From the NCBI GenBank assembly GCA_019119575.1, contig DWWT01000002.1, positions 1-64,000 of the forward strand: a stretch of 64,000 bases of DNA, given 5' to 3'. The stretch's first letter is position 1, and each line of letters starts with the position of its first letter. Shown piece after piece: positions 1-9,790 of the stretch. Made by a program: the position numbers and the translations under genes. The notes under the pieces were generated by a model. It was given only the letters and a program-made list of their open reading frames with translations, had not been told where the DNA came from and searched no databases. The stretch comes from Candidatus Enterocloster excrementipullorum (lineage in GTDB: Bacteria > Bacillota > Clostridia > Lachnospirales > Lachnospiraceae).

Positions 1-673
1 TTCCCGGCTCTACCAGGGATATGTGGAGTCCCGGAAATTGGATGTGTACTCCTCCGGAAAAATCATTCTCCCTGCGCCCCGCTACATTGTCTTTTACAAC
101 GGCCGGAAGGATTTGGAGGATCAGGTGGAGCTCCGCCTGTCGGATTCCTTTGAGACAGCGGACGGGGAAGAGCCCTTTCTGGAGTGCAGGGCCTTGATGT
201 TAAACATCAACTTCGGGAAAAACGAAGAGTTGATGCAGGGCTGCCGAAAGCTCTACGAGTATTCCTACTTAGTGCAGGAAATACGCCGCGGAACAGAAGA
301 CGGACTTGCCCTGGAAGAAGCGGTGGACCGGGCGGTGGATGTCTGCCTGGAGAATGAAATTTTAAAGGAGCTTTTGTCCGTGCACCGAGCGGAGGTGAAG
401 CATGTGATTTTAACAGAATATAACGAAGAGCTGCATCTGAAAAATACGTTTGAGGAGGGGCGGGAGGAAGGCTTGAAAGAAGGGCGAAAAGAAGGTTTAG
501 CAGAAGGCCAGGGCACCTTCGCCCGTTTATATGTCCGGGAATGCCTGGATAACGGCATCCCCGAAAGCGCTATTCTGAACCGTCTCTGCACCCGCTACGG
601 ATTCAATCAGCAGAACGCAGAAGCGTGCCTGAAGACCGCAAAAGCCTTGATGGAACAGCCCGAACGCCTGTAG
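1..673 (+). CDS. Rpn family recombination-promoting nuclease / putative transposase, 3' part
   Basis: The frame is open to the left edge, so this is the C-terminal part of a longer protein; the first in-frame GTG (base 23) is probably internal, because SRLYQGY precedes it without a stop. The segment with PRYIVFYNGRKD, then LMLNINFGKNEELM and LYEYSYLVQEIR, matches the second half of the PD-(D/E)XK Rpn/transposase-like family common in Lachnospiraceae. A glycine-rich charged repeat (EEGREEGLKEGRKEGLAEG) follows, as usual for the family, then a short helical tail. Rpn proteins in E. coli promote RecA-independent recombination and cut DNA; the role here is inferred. The catalytic N-terminal region lies outside the window. 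Confidence 0.8.
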   Translation, partial: SRLYQGYVESRKLDVYSSGKIILPAPRYIVFYNGRKDLEDQVELRLSDSFETADGEEPFLECRALMLNINFGKNEELMQGCRKLYEYSYLVQEIRRGTEDGLALEEAVDRAVDVCLENEILKELLSVHRAEVKHVILTEYNEELHLKNTFEEGREEGLKEGRKEGLAEGQGTFARLYVRECLDNGIPESAILNRLCTRYGFNQQNAEACLKTAKALMEQPERL

Positions 674-711
674 CGCCCGGGCATAACCGTTCGGGCCGGA
701 GGCCGCTATGA

Positions 712-743
712 GAAAAAGGCCCCGCGCAGTTCGCGCAGGGCCT
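712..743 (-). terminator. Intrinsic terminator of the efflux locus
   Basis: Read on the minus strand, an 11-bp GC-rich stem with an AACT loop and one G-U pair is followed by TTTTT. It lies just past the end of the minus-strand remnant at 768 and separates it from the converging Rpn gene. Confidence 0.75.
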
Positions 744-767
744 CCTCATTGGCTGAGCAGCCGCTTT

Positions 768-1073
768 TTACCCCTCCTGCCACAGCGAAAAATCCGTCCC
801 AATCACCGGGTCCGCCATCCCGCTTTTTTTGCTAATCTCATACGTGTTCAGCGTATGAAAATACCCCGGTCTGTCCTCGTATCCCACGGAGACCGTGATG
901 GTGTTCTCATCATCCTCCTCCAACCGGCAGATCACGTCATACTCCTCATACTGATACATATTCTGCTCTGTCAAATAATTTGCCAGAAGATACGAAATAT
1001 TCTCAAAGGTGAGGGAAGGCCTTGGGTATCCAGGCCCCGCTCTCCTCGTCCAGACAATACCAGACGCCGTCAA
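768..1073 (-). pseudogene. Remnant of an unidentified protein, C-terminal part
   Basis: The frame encodes a coherent acidic tail (YLLANYLTEQNMYQYEEYDV, then DDENTITVSVGYEDRPGYF and YEISKKSGMADPVIG) that looks like a real C-terminus, perhaps of a secreted or lipoprotein-type protein. Its upstream part does not continue in the same frame: the likely preceding residues RIDGVWYCLDEESGAWIPK lie in a second frame and a lysine/alanine-rich helix (KIIEKYAGKFAAALAAD) in a third. At least two frameshifts are therefore needed to read one protein. I do not recognise the family. The stretch is fused to the end of a truncated TolC-like gene. Confidence 0.5.
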
Positions 1074-2130
1074 TCCGCTGCCAGAGCCGCCGCGAATTTT
1101 CCGGCATACTTTTCGATGATTTTCCCGGCAGATTTTCCCGCTGGCTGCGCCATCCTCTTATGCAAATCTCATCCCTCCTCGTCTCCGAACCCCATGTTTC
1201 CCGCTTCTCCTCGCTCTCCGCCACGGACCGCTTCTTGTTCTCGCTTCCCGCTGTGGAGCTCTCCGCGCTTGTATGCCTTTCATTAATCAGAGTGGTATTG
1301 TTCCCGATGGCCTTCTGGGTGTCCGTCTCCAGGTTCATTGCGGATATCCGGCTCTCATCCGCCTCCGGGATGGAGGCGATTGTCAGGCTGCCGTCCGTAT
1401 CCCGCCCCACGGTCAGGCACAGGCTGTCATATACGCTTTCCATGGCCGACTGGGCGGAGGCCAGCGAGGACTGGGCGGTAAGCACATAATCCTGGGCTTC
1501 CAGCACATCCGCTTCCGTGGCTGTGCCTGCCTGCACCCCTGCCAGAACCAGATCGTATTCTTTTTCATAGAGTTCCAGCATCTTCCGGGCCGTGTCCGCC
1601 TCCAGGCGCATGGTTTCATAGGATATCATCAGGGACTGGGCCGCCGCCGTCAGCTGCCGCTCCGTCTGGCGCATGCTGCTGGTGCTGGACGCGGACTGCA
1701 TTCTGTCGTACATGGTGTAATAGGTGCTGGCCGCTGACCGGTAGATCTCCTCCTCGGAGGAATAGTAGGAATACTGCTCCGTATCCCCGCTGTCCTTGGC
1801 GTCCTTCGTATCTGTATACGCGCCCCACTGTTCAAATTTCAATTGTTCCCTGGCATCCGCGTATTCCTGCAGCGTCTCATTGTAGGAGAACCAGGCCTCC
1901 TCCATGGTGGGATTATAATTGCGGATCATCGCCTGCAGTTCCCCGTATTCCAGCACATCATCCGTCAATGTCTCTGCCTGGGCACCATCCTCCGCATTCA
2001 GTGTCTCCCCCTCCACGGCTCCGGGACCTCCGGATGACGCCAGGACCGGCAGAGACTGCCCGCAGGCCAGTACGCCGGAGAGCGTGAGCAGTCCGGCCAG
2101 ACGGGCCGCAAAAGCAATTCGTATCGCCAT
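1003..2130 (-). pseudogene. TolC-like outer-membrane-factor family protein, 3' end lost
   Basis: A signal peptide (MAIRIAFAARLAGLLTLSGV) is followed by coiled-coil TolC-like repeats, including LVLAGVQAGTATEADVLEAQ, paralogous to the intact gene just upstream in the operon. Similarity stops near residue 320 (about base 1170). The paralogue then has a further helical repeat, whereas this frame runs into unrelated sequence and stops. GGAGGTGA sits four bases before the ATG. In Gram-positive Clostridia such proteins accompany RND-type pumps and are probably exported or envelope-associated rather than outer-membrane channels. The truncated product is unlikely to be functional. Alternative: an assembly collapse at about 1140-1200. 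Confidence 0.7.
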
Positions 2131-2141
2131 CTGCTCACCTC

Positions 2142-3302
2142 CTACTCCGCCGCGGCCAGGCCTCTGACCGACCAGTCATAGGTCTCCATGTCCTCCAGCA
2201 GATCCATGGCAGCCGTTTGGACAGCTAGCTGGCTGTTTGTCAGGGTATTTTCCTGATCCTGGTACTCCTTCTGCGTGATCATGCCCGCTGCAAGCTGCGC
2301 CTGGGCAATCTGGGTATTTTTTTCCTGAAGGCTTAACTCCGCCTGGGCCTGCTCATAGGCAAGCTCGGAGGAGAGCACATCCTTGTACGCGCTGGACAGA
2401 GAGGCGCCGATCTGCTTTTCGTTGTTGGCGATGGTGCTCGTCAGGCTGTCTTTGGTCGTCTGATCCCGGGCATTTTCCAGCTGCCTTTTATTGATTTGCA
2501 GAGTATAATTATTCTCCTTCGCCTGCTCCAGATCCGCCGCAGGATCCATGGCGTCAATGCGGCTTGTATCAACCTCCGGGAGCTCCCCGATTTCGGGATT
2601 TGCATCGTAGCTCCATCCGAGGAGCACCTGCAGGTTCTCCCTGGAGGACTGGATATCCGTATCCAGCTGCGTAAGCTCATTCCGTGCGGTCTGCAGGGAC
2701 TCCTTCGCGGTGAGCACATCCATCTGGGTGGCTGTCCCCGCTGTATACTGAACCTGGGCCAGGTCGTATGCGGTCTGCGCGGCCTGCACCTCCGCCTCCT
2801 TCTGCTCCCGGCTCGCCAGGTTTTTATGATACGAAATCATATAGGACTGAGCCGAGGCTGCCAGGCTTTTTTCGGCCTGCTCATAGGTCAGCAGATAGAT
2901 TTTGCTGTCTTCCAAACTCTCATCCGCCTGCTCCATCATATTGTCCGCCTGAATCTGCAGGTTCAAGTCACTCATCATGGAGCTCGCGTCGTCGTCCCCG
3001 CTCATATCATCATAAAAGTCCTGGGCCAGGTCATAGTACGCCTGGGATACGTCGTCATTGGTATCTCCATAGTCCTCCCGGAACTTGATATAGGTGTAAT
3101 AATTGTCCTGAACCGTGGCATTGTACTCGTGAACCAGATCCTCCAGCTCCCCGTATTCAATCGTGTTGTCCTCCAGTTTGGTCCATTCCTCCTCGGTTCG
3201 GGCAAATTCCGGGCTGGCGGCCCAGGCCTTCCCAGGGCTAAAAAGCCCCAGAACCAGGCCCATGCAGGCCGCGCCCGCGCGTCTTCTGCCTTTTATTTTC
3301 AA
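2142..3302 (-). CDS. TolC-like efflux accessory protein
   Basis: This 386-residue exported protein has a basic N-terminus and signal peptide (LVLGLFSPGKAWA), then two copies of a long helical TolC-type repeat: VQYTAGTATQMDVLTAKESL in the first half and AQLAAGMITQKEYQDQENTL in the second. The predicted start is TTG with AAAGGG six bases upstream. TolC family proteins are channels of tripartite pumps in Gram-negatives; in Clostridia the partner function is not settled. It follows the RND gene by about 18 bases and precedes a damaged paralogue, so the three form one operon. This is the only apparently intact member, but its pump is truncated. Confidence 0.75.
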   Translation of the reverse strand: MKIKGRRRAGAACMGLVLGLFSPGKAWAASPEFARTEEEWTKLEDNTIEYGELEDLVHEYNATVQDNYYTYIKFREDYGDTNDDVSQAYYDLAQDFYDDMSGDDDASSMMSDLNLQIQADNMMEQADESLEDSKIYLLTYEQAEKSLAASAQSYMISYHKNLASREQKEAEVQAAQTAYDLAQVQYTAGTATQMDVLTAKESLQTARNELTQLDTDIQSSRENLQVLLGWSYDANPEIGELPEVDTSRIDAMDPAADLEQAKENNYTLQINKRQLENARDQTTKDSLTSTIANNEKQIGASLSSAYKDVLSSELAYEQAQAELSLQEKNTQIAQAQLAAGMITQKEYQDQENTLTNSQLAVQTAAMDLLEDMETYDWSVRGLAAAE

Positions 3303-3320
3303 AATGATCCCTTTCCTTTC

Positions 3321-5112
3321 TTACTTTTTGGCAGACCGGCCGCTCCATTTGTCCTTGAGCTTCCCTGCCTTCCGGACAAGCCCTGCCAGCAGGCCGCCCT
3401 CTTCCCGCCGTTTTCTCCGGCGCTCCAGCTTCTCCTCATCGCTCTTCACGCTCATCAGCTTATAATACACGGGCAGCATGAGCAGTGCCAGAATAGTGGA
3501 GGCCGTTAGACCTCCGATGTTTACCAAAGCCAGGCCCTGGGTCGTGGCGCCGGAATTTCCCCAGGCAAAGGCCATGGGAATCATGGAGAGGATCGTCGTC
3601 GACGTGGTCATAAAAATGGGCTTCATACGGGTCGCCCCGGCTTCAATGAGAGCCGTATCCAGATCCATCTCTCCCCGGTACAAGTTCACCGTATCTACAT
3701 AAAGAATACCGGAGTTAACCACCGTACCGATCAGCATGACGAAGCCGATCAGGGAATACATGCTGATCTTGGAATCCGCCAGCCACAGAAGGCCGAAGGA
3801 GCCGATCAGGCTGAAGGGGATGGTCGTCATAACCATCAGGGAATACTTGGGGGATTCAAACTGGGCCGCCATCACTACGAACACCAGGAATACGGCGGTG
3901 CCGATGGCTGAAAACAGGGCGGCAAACTCCTCGTTCATGGACTGATCCCTGGAATTCACTCCAATAGTCACCGTGCTGGTCAGGTTGGGCTCCACCACCT
4001 CCCGCCGGATCTCCGTCTGGGTGTCCTGGGTGGCAAGCTCCGTGTACTCCGCCGTGATGGTCACCACATACTGCTTATCCTCACGGGAAATATCGGCCGG
4101 GCTGTCCACAAAATGCACATCCGCCACATCCGTCAGAGCGACCGAACCGCCGTCCGGCGTGGAAAGAACCGCATTTTCCACCTTATCCATGGTGTCATAC
4201 TCGTCGTCCGCGTATTCCACATTGACCGTAATGCTCTCTCCGTCCACATCAATTTCCGTGGCCTCCACGCCGCCGATCATCTCGCTGACCGCGCCTCCGA
4301 TGTCAGCAGCCGTCAGTCCTTCTGCCTGGGCCTTCAGCGCGTCCACCTGAACCTCTACCACGGGAGCGGAATTTTCCAGATCGGAATGGACTTTTGTCAC
4401 GTCATCCCGCTCCTTCAGCTCATTTACAATGGTTTCTGAAATTTCTTTCACCTCGTCATAGTCCGCGCCCTTTAAGATCACCTCGTAGCTCTGCCCGAAA
4501 CTGCTCATCATGCTCATGGAGGAACTGGCCTCCACATCGATGTCGCAGTTTTTGATTTCGGCGAGCTGCTGCTGCCAAAGTTCCGCCACATCGGCAGTTT
4601 CCATATCCCGGTCATCCTTTAAATAAGCGCTAATAGTAGCGGAACTGCTGCCCATGCCGCCGCCGTAAGAGGTCATGTACGAATCCAGATTGGGATCTTC
4701 TGCGATAACTGCCTCAATCTCCTTGAGAACCGTATCCACATTTTCCGTAATCAGGCCCGGCCGGGTATCCACGCTGATGCGGATCTCCCCCTGGTCATCG
4801 GAGGCCATCAGCTCCATCCCCAGCTGAGATGCCAGATAAAAGGAGACTGCCAGAAGGCCAACCGATATTCCCATCACTGTCTTTTTCCTCGGCAGAATGG
4901 AGCGCATCCATACCCGATAGGCGTCCTGCAGCCGGGCAACCGGGCTGGACAGAGGCGCGCTTTCTTTCTCCTTCGGCTTATACATTATGTAGCACAGGGG
5001 CACCACGGTAAGGGCCGATATATAGGATGCGGACAGACAGTAGACGATCGTAAAGCCCAGAGGCTTAAACATCTGTCCCGTCATGCCTTCCAGAAAAGCC
5101 AAAGGAAGGAAC
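3321..5112 (-). pseudogene. RND family efflux permease, N-terminal half deleted
   Basis: About 600 residues match the C-terminal part of an AcrB/MMPL-type RND permease: a transmembrane segment beginning at FLPLAFLEGMTGQ, a large periplasmic-type loop (ASDDQGEIRISVDTRPGL), further transmembrane helices (FLVFVVMAAQFESPKYSLMV) and the final GATRMKPIFMTT segment. Whole pumps are about 1,000-1,050 residues, so roughly 400 residues are missing. At about 5105-5115 the frame abruptly becomes the reverse complement of a histidine kinase H-box. The remaining protein lacks the N-terminal transmembrane domain and cannot be a functional permease. A membrane fusion gene, normally adjacent, is also absent. 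Confidence 0.85.
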
Positions 5113-5793
5113 ATATCCCATGAACTGAAAACTCCGCTGGCCGCCATCGAGGGCTACGCCCTCCTCCTGGAAGAAGGCGGTTCATCTCCGGAGCTCAAAG
5201 AATATGCAAGAAAAATCTCCGAGAGCTCCCGGCAGCTCTCCCACATGACAGGCAATATTTTAAAGCTCTCCCGCCTGGAAAAACAGGAAATCCTATCAGA
5301 CAAGGAGCTTTTTTCCCTGGACGAGCAGCTCCGGGAGGCTGTCCTTTCCCTGGAGCCGCTCTGGAACGCCAAGAATCTGGACATTGATATGGAGCTGCCC
5401 GAGGTGACCTGCTATGGAAACAGGGAACTCCTTTATCAGGTATGGACGAATATTTTTGGAAATGCAATCAAGTTCACAGACCGAGACGGACGTATTTCCG
5501 CCTCCATAGAAGAAACGAAAGACAATATTTTGGTGATTATCCGCGATACGGGAATTGGAATGACCGAAGAGGCTCGAACGCATATATTTGAAAAATTTTA
5601 CCAGGCCGAGGAGAGCCGCCACGGGGAGGGCAGCGGCCTTGGCCTGGCCTTGGCAAAAAAAATTATTGATCTGTCCGGCGGAACCATCCGGGCAGAGAGC
5701 TGTCCCGGAAGAGGGTCCTCCTTTTTTGTGGAGCTTCCCGGCGGGAGGGGGAGAGACCGGCCGATAAAGCATCCGGCCGGGGCTGTTGGCTAA
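5105..5793 (+). pseudogene. Sensor histidine kinase, catalytic C-terminal half only
   Basis: The readable protein starts inside the phosphoacceptor helix (RNISHELKTPLAAIEGYALL) and continues through a complete HATPase domain: N box around NIFGNAIKFTD, G1 box DTGIGMTEEA, F box IFEKFYQAEE, and G2 box GSGLGLALAKKI. The sensor, membrane and HAMP parts are missing, as is any cognate regulator. Upstream sequence is the reverse strand of the RND pump. The simplest explanation is a deletion that joined two divergent operons (pump and regulator/kinase). The 3' end overlaps the end of the convergent DEAD-box gene by four bases. Confidence 0.85.
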
Positions 5794-7418
5794 ACGGCCT
5801 TTTTCTCCCGCTTCACAGGCATTCTCCTGCCCGCAGTTTCCCTTCTGTCTCGGCTGCGCCGTCCGGCGTTTCTCTCACCGCGGCTTCTCCCGTCCGGGCC
5901 CCGGTCTCTCCAGTCCGCGCTTCTCTCGTCGCGGCTGTTCCAGTCCATGCTTCTGCCGCCTCGGCTTCTCCAGTCCGCGCCTCTGCCGCCCCGGCCGCGC
6001 CTCCCGGTCTCTCTTCCGCTGCGGCTTCTCCTCCCCAGCTCGTCCAGGGGGCAGGGCAGGCAGTAGGACTCAATTCCGTCCTCCTTCTGCTCTCCCAGGG
6101 CCAGCCGCAGAAGGGCAGCAGCCAGGTCGGATCCGGAACATCCGAGGGTGGCGCAGGCCCGCTCCACCAGTTCGGAGAGGCCGGCTTCGCTTTCCGCAGC
6201 CATATCCGCGGCATCGGCCCGGTTTGCCTCTGCTTCCCGCGCTTTCTCCGCCTGATCCAGGATCCGTTCCGCACGGATCTTTGTCAGCTCCGCCAAAGTG
6301 GGAACTGCCTGGGGAATCATCACTGCTTTGCAGTAGCGCTGGATGTCGCGCAGCTTGTAGAGCTCCCTTCCCACCACAAAGCTGAAGGCCATTCCCTCCC
6401 GTCCGGCTCTGCCCGTCCGGCCGATCCGGTGCACATAGTATTCATCATCCTGGGGAATATCGTAATTGAATACTGCCTCCACGGCCCCCACGTCAATTCC
6501 CCGGGCCGCCACGTCCGTTGCAACCAGAATGTTGGTGCGGCCCTGCCGGAACCGGTTCATCACCTGATCTCTCTGCTCCTGTTTCAGATCTCCGTGAAGT
6601 CCTTCCGCCAGATAGCCCCTCTCCTGAAGCTCCCTGGCCAGTTCGTCCACCTGTCTCTTTTTATTGCAGAACACAATGGAGAGCTTGGGCGTATACATAT
6701 CCAAAAGACGGCTCATCACCTCCGCCTTGTTTTCCTGGCTCACCTGGTAGTAATACTGGGTGATTTTCGGCACAGTCAGTTCCTTTTTCGCCACCTGCAC
6801 CATCATCGGCTCCTTCAGAAAGCGCTGGCTGATCTCCACGATGGCCGGAGGCATGGTGGCCGAGAACATCATGGTCTGCCGCTCCTCGGGAAGCTGGCTC
6901 AAAATGGTTTCCATATCCTCCAGAAATCCCATGTTCAGCATCTCGTCCGCCTCATCCAATACGACCGTATGAATCCACTCGGTCTTGATGGTGTGTCTCC
7001 GCATGTGGTCCATCACACGGCCCGGCGTACCCACAACCACGTTGACACCGTGAAGAGCCCGGATCTGCTTTCCCATCTCCTGCCCGCCGTAAACAGCCAG
7101 AATCTTCACTCCGTGCATGAACTTGGCAAACCGACGGAACTCCTCTGCCACCTGCATGGCAAGCTCTCTTGTGGGAAGGAGCACCAGTGCCTGCACCTTC
7201 TTCACCTCCGGGTCAATCCGCTCCAGCAGGGGGAGGCCAAAAGCGGCTGTCTTTCCCGTCCCCGTCTGGGCCTGGCCGATCAGATCCCTTCCCTCCGTCG
7301 CTGCCGGGATCGCCTGTGTCTGTATGGGGGAGGCCTCCTCAAATCCCATCTCCTTCACCGCCCGAAGAAGACGCGCGTCCAGCTCCATATTTTCAAACGA
7401 AATTGTTTCCATTGCCAT
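5790..7418 (-). CDS. DEAD-box ATP-dependent RNA helicase
   Basis: All core motifs are present in the 542-residue protein: Q motif (GFEEASPIQTQAIP, 25-38), AQTGTGKT (50-57), PTRELA, TPGR, DEAD (155-158), SAT (186-188), VATDVAARGID and HRIGRTGRAGR (330-340). A C-terminal extension rich in Arg, Gly, Ser and Asp (last ~80 residues, repeats like DWRSRGGRS) probably binds RNA, as in CshA/DeaD-type cold-shock helicases. I chose the ATG preceding AMETISFEN because AGAAAGGA lies upstream and helicase homology begins there. Expected role: unwinding RNA in ribosome assembly and mRNA decay. The basic tail is compositionally repetitive. Confidence 0.93.
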   Translation of the reverse strand: MAMETISFENMELDARLLRAVKEMGFEEASPIQTQAIPAATEGRDLIGQAQTGTGKTAAFGLPLLERIDPEVKKVQALVLLPTRELAMQVAEEFRRFAKFMHGVKILAVYGGQEMGKQIRALHGVNVVVGTPGRVMDHMRRHTIKTEWIHTVVLDEADEMLNMGFLEDMETILSQLPEERQTMMFSATMPPAIVEISQRFLKEPMMVQVAKKELTVPKITQYYYQVSQENKAEVMSRLLDMYTPKLSIVFCNKKRQVDELARELQERGYLAEGLHGDLKQEQRDQVMNRFRQGRTNILVATDVAARGIDVGAVEAVFNYDIPQDDEYYVHRIGRTGRAGREGMAFSFVVGRELYKLRDIQRYCKAVMIPQAVPTLAELTKIRAERILDQAEKAREAEANRADAADMAAESEAGLSELVERACATLGCSGSDLAAALLRLALGEQKEDGIESYCLPCPLDELGRRSRSGRETGRRGRGGRGADWRSRGGRSMDWNSRDERSADWRDRGPDGRSRGERNAGRRSRDRRETAGRRMPVKREKKAV

Positions 7419-7490
7419 ATTGTATGCTCTGTCCTTTCTATAAAACAAGACCTGAACCCGCCGGGCCCGGTCATTTTCTGTTTTTTCACT

Positions 7491-7541
7491 CAAAAACGAG
7501 AGGGCGTCAGGCACGTCTCCCGGGCCTTTCATCCTCTCGTT
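7491..7541 (-). terminator. Terminator after nrdD
   Basis: On the minus strand a perfect 9-bp stem (AACGAGAGG with CCTCTCGTT) encloses a smaller inner hairpin and is followed by a T-run. It separates nrdD from the helicase gene. Confidence 0.8.
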
Positions 7542-7596
7542 CGTACAGTTTGTAACTATAACAGATGTTTTTCCTTCTGTCAATGGATAATCGCTT

Positions 7597-9729
7597 TTAC
7601 ATACTCTTCCTCTCCGCAATCTCCGCCATCTTGGCGTCGTTGAGCCGCGTATCCCCTTTCACCCGGGAATAGCTCAGATACCCGTTCATCCGGTCAATCT
7701 TGGTGAGGTTTTTGCTGCCGCAGACCGGGCACACATCCATCTCCAGCTCCTCATGGCCGCAGTCATCACAGTAGGCTAGGGACAGATTCACGCCCTCATA
7801 AAAGCCCATCTTCATGGCCCGGCGCACCAGAGTACGGATGGCCTCCTTGTTGTAGCTCACCGGATATTTCACATACTGGATCTTTCCGCCGTTGGATAAT
7901 TCCCAGAACCGGTACTCCAGATTCTGCTTCTGGATGGGGGTGATATCCTCGGTCACATGGCAGTGGAAGCCATTGCTCACATACTCCCGGTCGGAGACAT
8001 TCTCGATAATCCCATACTTGTTGCGGAACTGCTTCACCTGCAGGCCGCAGAGATTCTCTGCCGGGGTGGCGTAGATGGCGTAGAGATGACCGTCCTCCTC
8101 CTTAAACTGGTTTACCTTGTCATTGATGTGCTTTAACACATCCAGGGCAAACTGTCCGTCCTCCACCAGGGATTTTCCGTTGTAAAGCTGCTGCAGCTCG
8201 TTGAATGCCGTGATGCCGAAGGAGGCGGTTGCCGTCTTCAAGAGGGGCTTAATCTTGTCGTGAAGCCCCAGATGGCCGCCGTAGAAACCTCCCTCGCAGT
8301 AGGCCAGCGGGTTGGTAGAAGCCTTCATCTCGCCCAAATACGCGTAGGTGCGGATATGGATTTTCCGGATGAGCTCCAGATAATAATCCAGCACCTCATA
8401 AAAGTCCCGGCTCTCCTGCCGCGCCTTTGCCAAAATCATGGGCAGGTGCAGGCTGACCACGCCGATGTTGAACCGTCCCACAAACACCGGGGTGTCCGCC
8501 TCGTCCGCAGGCTTCATGCCGCCCCGCTCATACCAGGGTGAGAGAAAGGCCCGGCAGCCCATGGGGGAAATAATCTTCCCATAGCGTTTATACATGCTGG
8601 CGATGTACCCCTCGCCGGTCAGGGAGAGCCAGTCCGGGTACATGGTCTTGCTGGAACAGTCGATCCCCGCCTCGAACACGTCTTCCAGTTCCCCGCCCGG
8701 ACCGTGAAGCTTCTCGTCGTAGAGGAAGACAATCTTCGGGAAAAGAACCGGCTTCTTGTGCCCTTCCTTTCCCTGGCCCTTCTTGCGCACATTCAGCATG
8801 GTGATGGTCGCCATCTTGGCAAAGCGGCTCCGTCCCGTGCCCGCCGTCATGGTGATAAAGGGATAGTCCCCCCGGCTGGAGGACACGGAATTAAACTTGT
8901 ACTCCCAGCCCTGGAACCCCTGCTCCATGTCCCGTTCCACATCCTTCAGCGCAACCTCCCGGGCCTTGTCCTCGGGCAACCCCAGATCCATATACTTGTC
9001 CGTATACTTCTCATAGGATTTCTCCGCGTAGGGGGCCAGGATTTCCTCCACGCTGGGCACGGTAAAGCCGCCGTACTGCTGGCTGGCCGCGCTGAGCACT
9101 ATGTCCCCGATCACGTCAAAGGCTACGTCCAGGGTCTTTGGCTCGTTGTACCAGAGATTTCCCATCTCAAAACCGCCGGTGAGCACGGTGTTCACATCGA
9201 AGAGGCAGCAGTTCATGGTATCCCTGCGGGCGGACATATCATGGATGTAAATATATCCCTCCCGGCAGGCCTGAAGCTCCTCCACCGTCATAAAAAACTT
9301 CTGATACAGGGACTTATTTAACTCATTAAAAATCAGGCTGCGCTTGGTGGATACCAGGGCGCTGTCCGTATTGCTGTTTTCCTTGTCCCCTATGTACATA
9401 ATGGACTGGCTCTTCTTGTACACATCATCCAGCATCTGCACAAAATCCTGCTTGTAGTTTCGGTAATCCCGGTAGCTCTTGGCCACAGTCGGATTCACCC
9501 GCTCCAGGGCGCCCTCCACGATGTTGTGCATCTGGGCAATGGGGATAAGCGGCTCGTCCAGGCTCTCCGCTTTCTCCTCCACAAACTGGCAGATAAAATT
9601 AACCTCCGCCTTTGAAAATGTAATCATCGCCCGCTCCGCGGACTTGCTGATGGCCGCCACCACCTTCTGTACATTAAAATCTTCTTTGGTGCCGTCCTTT
9701 TTTACTACCTTGATCTCGCTGCAATTCAT
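7597..9729 (-). CDS. nrdD: Anaerobic (class III) ribonucleoside-triphosphate reductase
   Basis: Reduces ribonucleoside triphosphates to deoxy forms using a glycyl radical, under anoxia. The 710-residue product has an N-terminal ATP-cone (KVVKKDGTKEDFNVQKVV), the catalytic barrel (FNSVSSSRGDYPFITMT; CSSKTMYPDW), a zinc site with Cys 654, 657, 667 and 670, and a C-terminal radical loop RVKGDTRLN with the radical glycine near 692. The ATG chosen has AAGGGGA six bases upstream; an earlier ATG 12 codons back lacks this. No nrdG activase is adjacent, so activation must come from elsewhere. An NrdR box lies in the promoter region. Confidence 0.95.
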   Translation of the reverse strand: MNCSEIKVVKKDGTKEDFNVQKVVAAISKSAERAMITFSKAEVNFICQFVEEKAESLDEPLIPIAQMHNIVEGALERVNPTVAKSYRDYRNYKQDFVQMLDDVYKKSQSIMYIGDKENSNTDSALVSTKRSLIFNELNKSLYQKFFMTVEELQACREGYIYIHDMSARRDTMNCCLFDVNTVLTGGFEMGNLWYNEPKTLDVAFDVIGDIVLSAASQQYGGFTVPSVEEILAPYAEKSYEKYTDKYMDLGLPEDKAREVALKDVERDMEQGFQGWEYKFNSVSSSRGDYPFITMTAGTGRSRFAKMATITMLNVRKKGQGKEGHKKPVLFPKIVFLYDEKLHGPGGELEDVFEAGIDCSSKTMYPDWLSLTGEGYIASMYKRYGKIISPMGCRAFLSPWYERGGMKPADEADTPVFVGRFNIGVVSLHLPMILAKARQESRDFYEVLDYYLELIRKIHIRTYAYLGEMKASTNPLAYCEGGFYGGHLGLHDKIKPLLKTATASFGITAFNELQQLYNGKSLVEDGQFALDVLKHINDKVNQFKEEDGHLYAIYATPAENLCGLQVKQFRNKYGIIENVSDREYVSNGFHCHVTEDITPIQKQNLEYRFWELSNGGKIQYVKYPVSYNKEAIRTLVRRAMKMGFYEGVNLSLAYCDDCGHEELEMDVCPVCGSKNLTKIDRMNGYLSYSRVKGDTRLNDAKMAEIAERKSM

Positions 9730-9774
9730 ATTTCTTCCCCTTCCGTCCTGCCATTTCTTCTTCACCGCCGCCGA

Positions 9775-9790
9775 ATACTATATATAGTGT
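9775..9790 (-). promoter_or_regulatory. NrdR box upstream of nrdD
   Basis: The minus-strand sequence ACACTATATATAGTAT matches the NrdR consensus acaCwAtATaTwGtgt at every core position. It lies 46 bases before the nrdD start. A much weaker half-matching copy sits 32 bases further upstream (about 9807-9822), the usual phase of tandem NrdR boxes. NrdR represses ribonucleotide reductase genes when dATP is high. Confidence 0.85.

Noticed and set aside
1..673. Rpn-type 'putative transposase' as a mobile element
   Set aside because: No terminal repeats or target duplications are visible and Rpn proteins are better described as nucleases; only the 3' part is in the window.
5740..5790. GGCCGG inverted repeat as terminator of the kinase fragment
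   Set aside because: The stem is good but no T-run follows on either strand, and the sequence is within coding frames.
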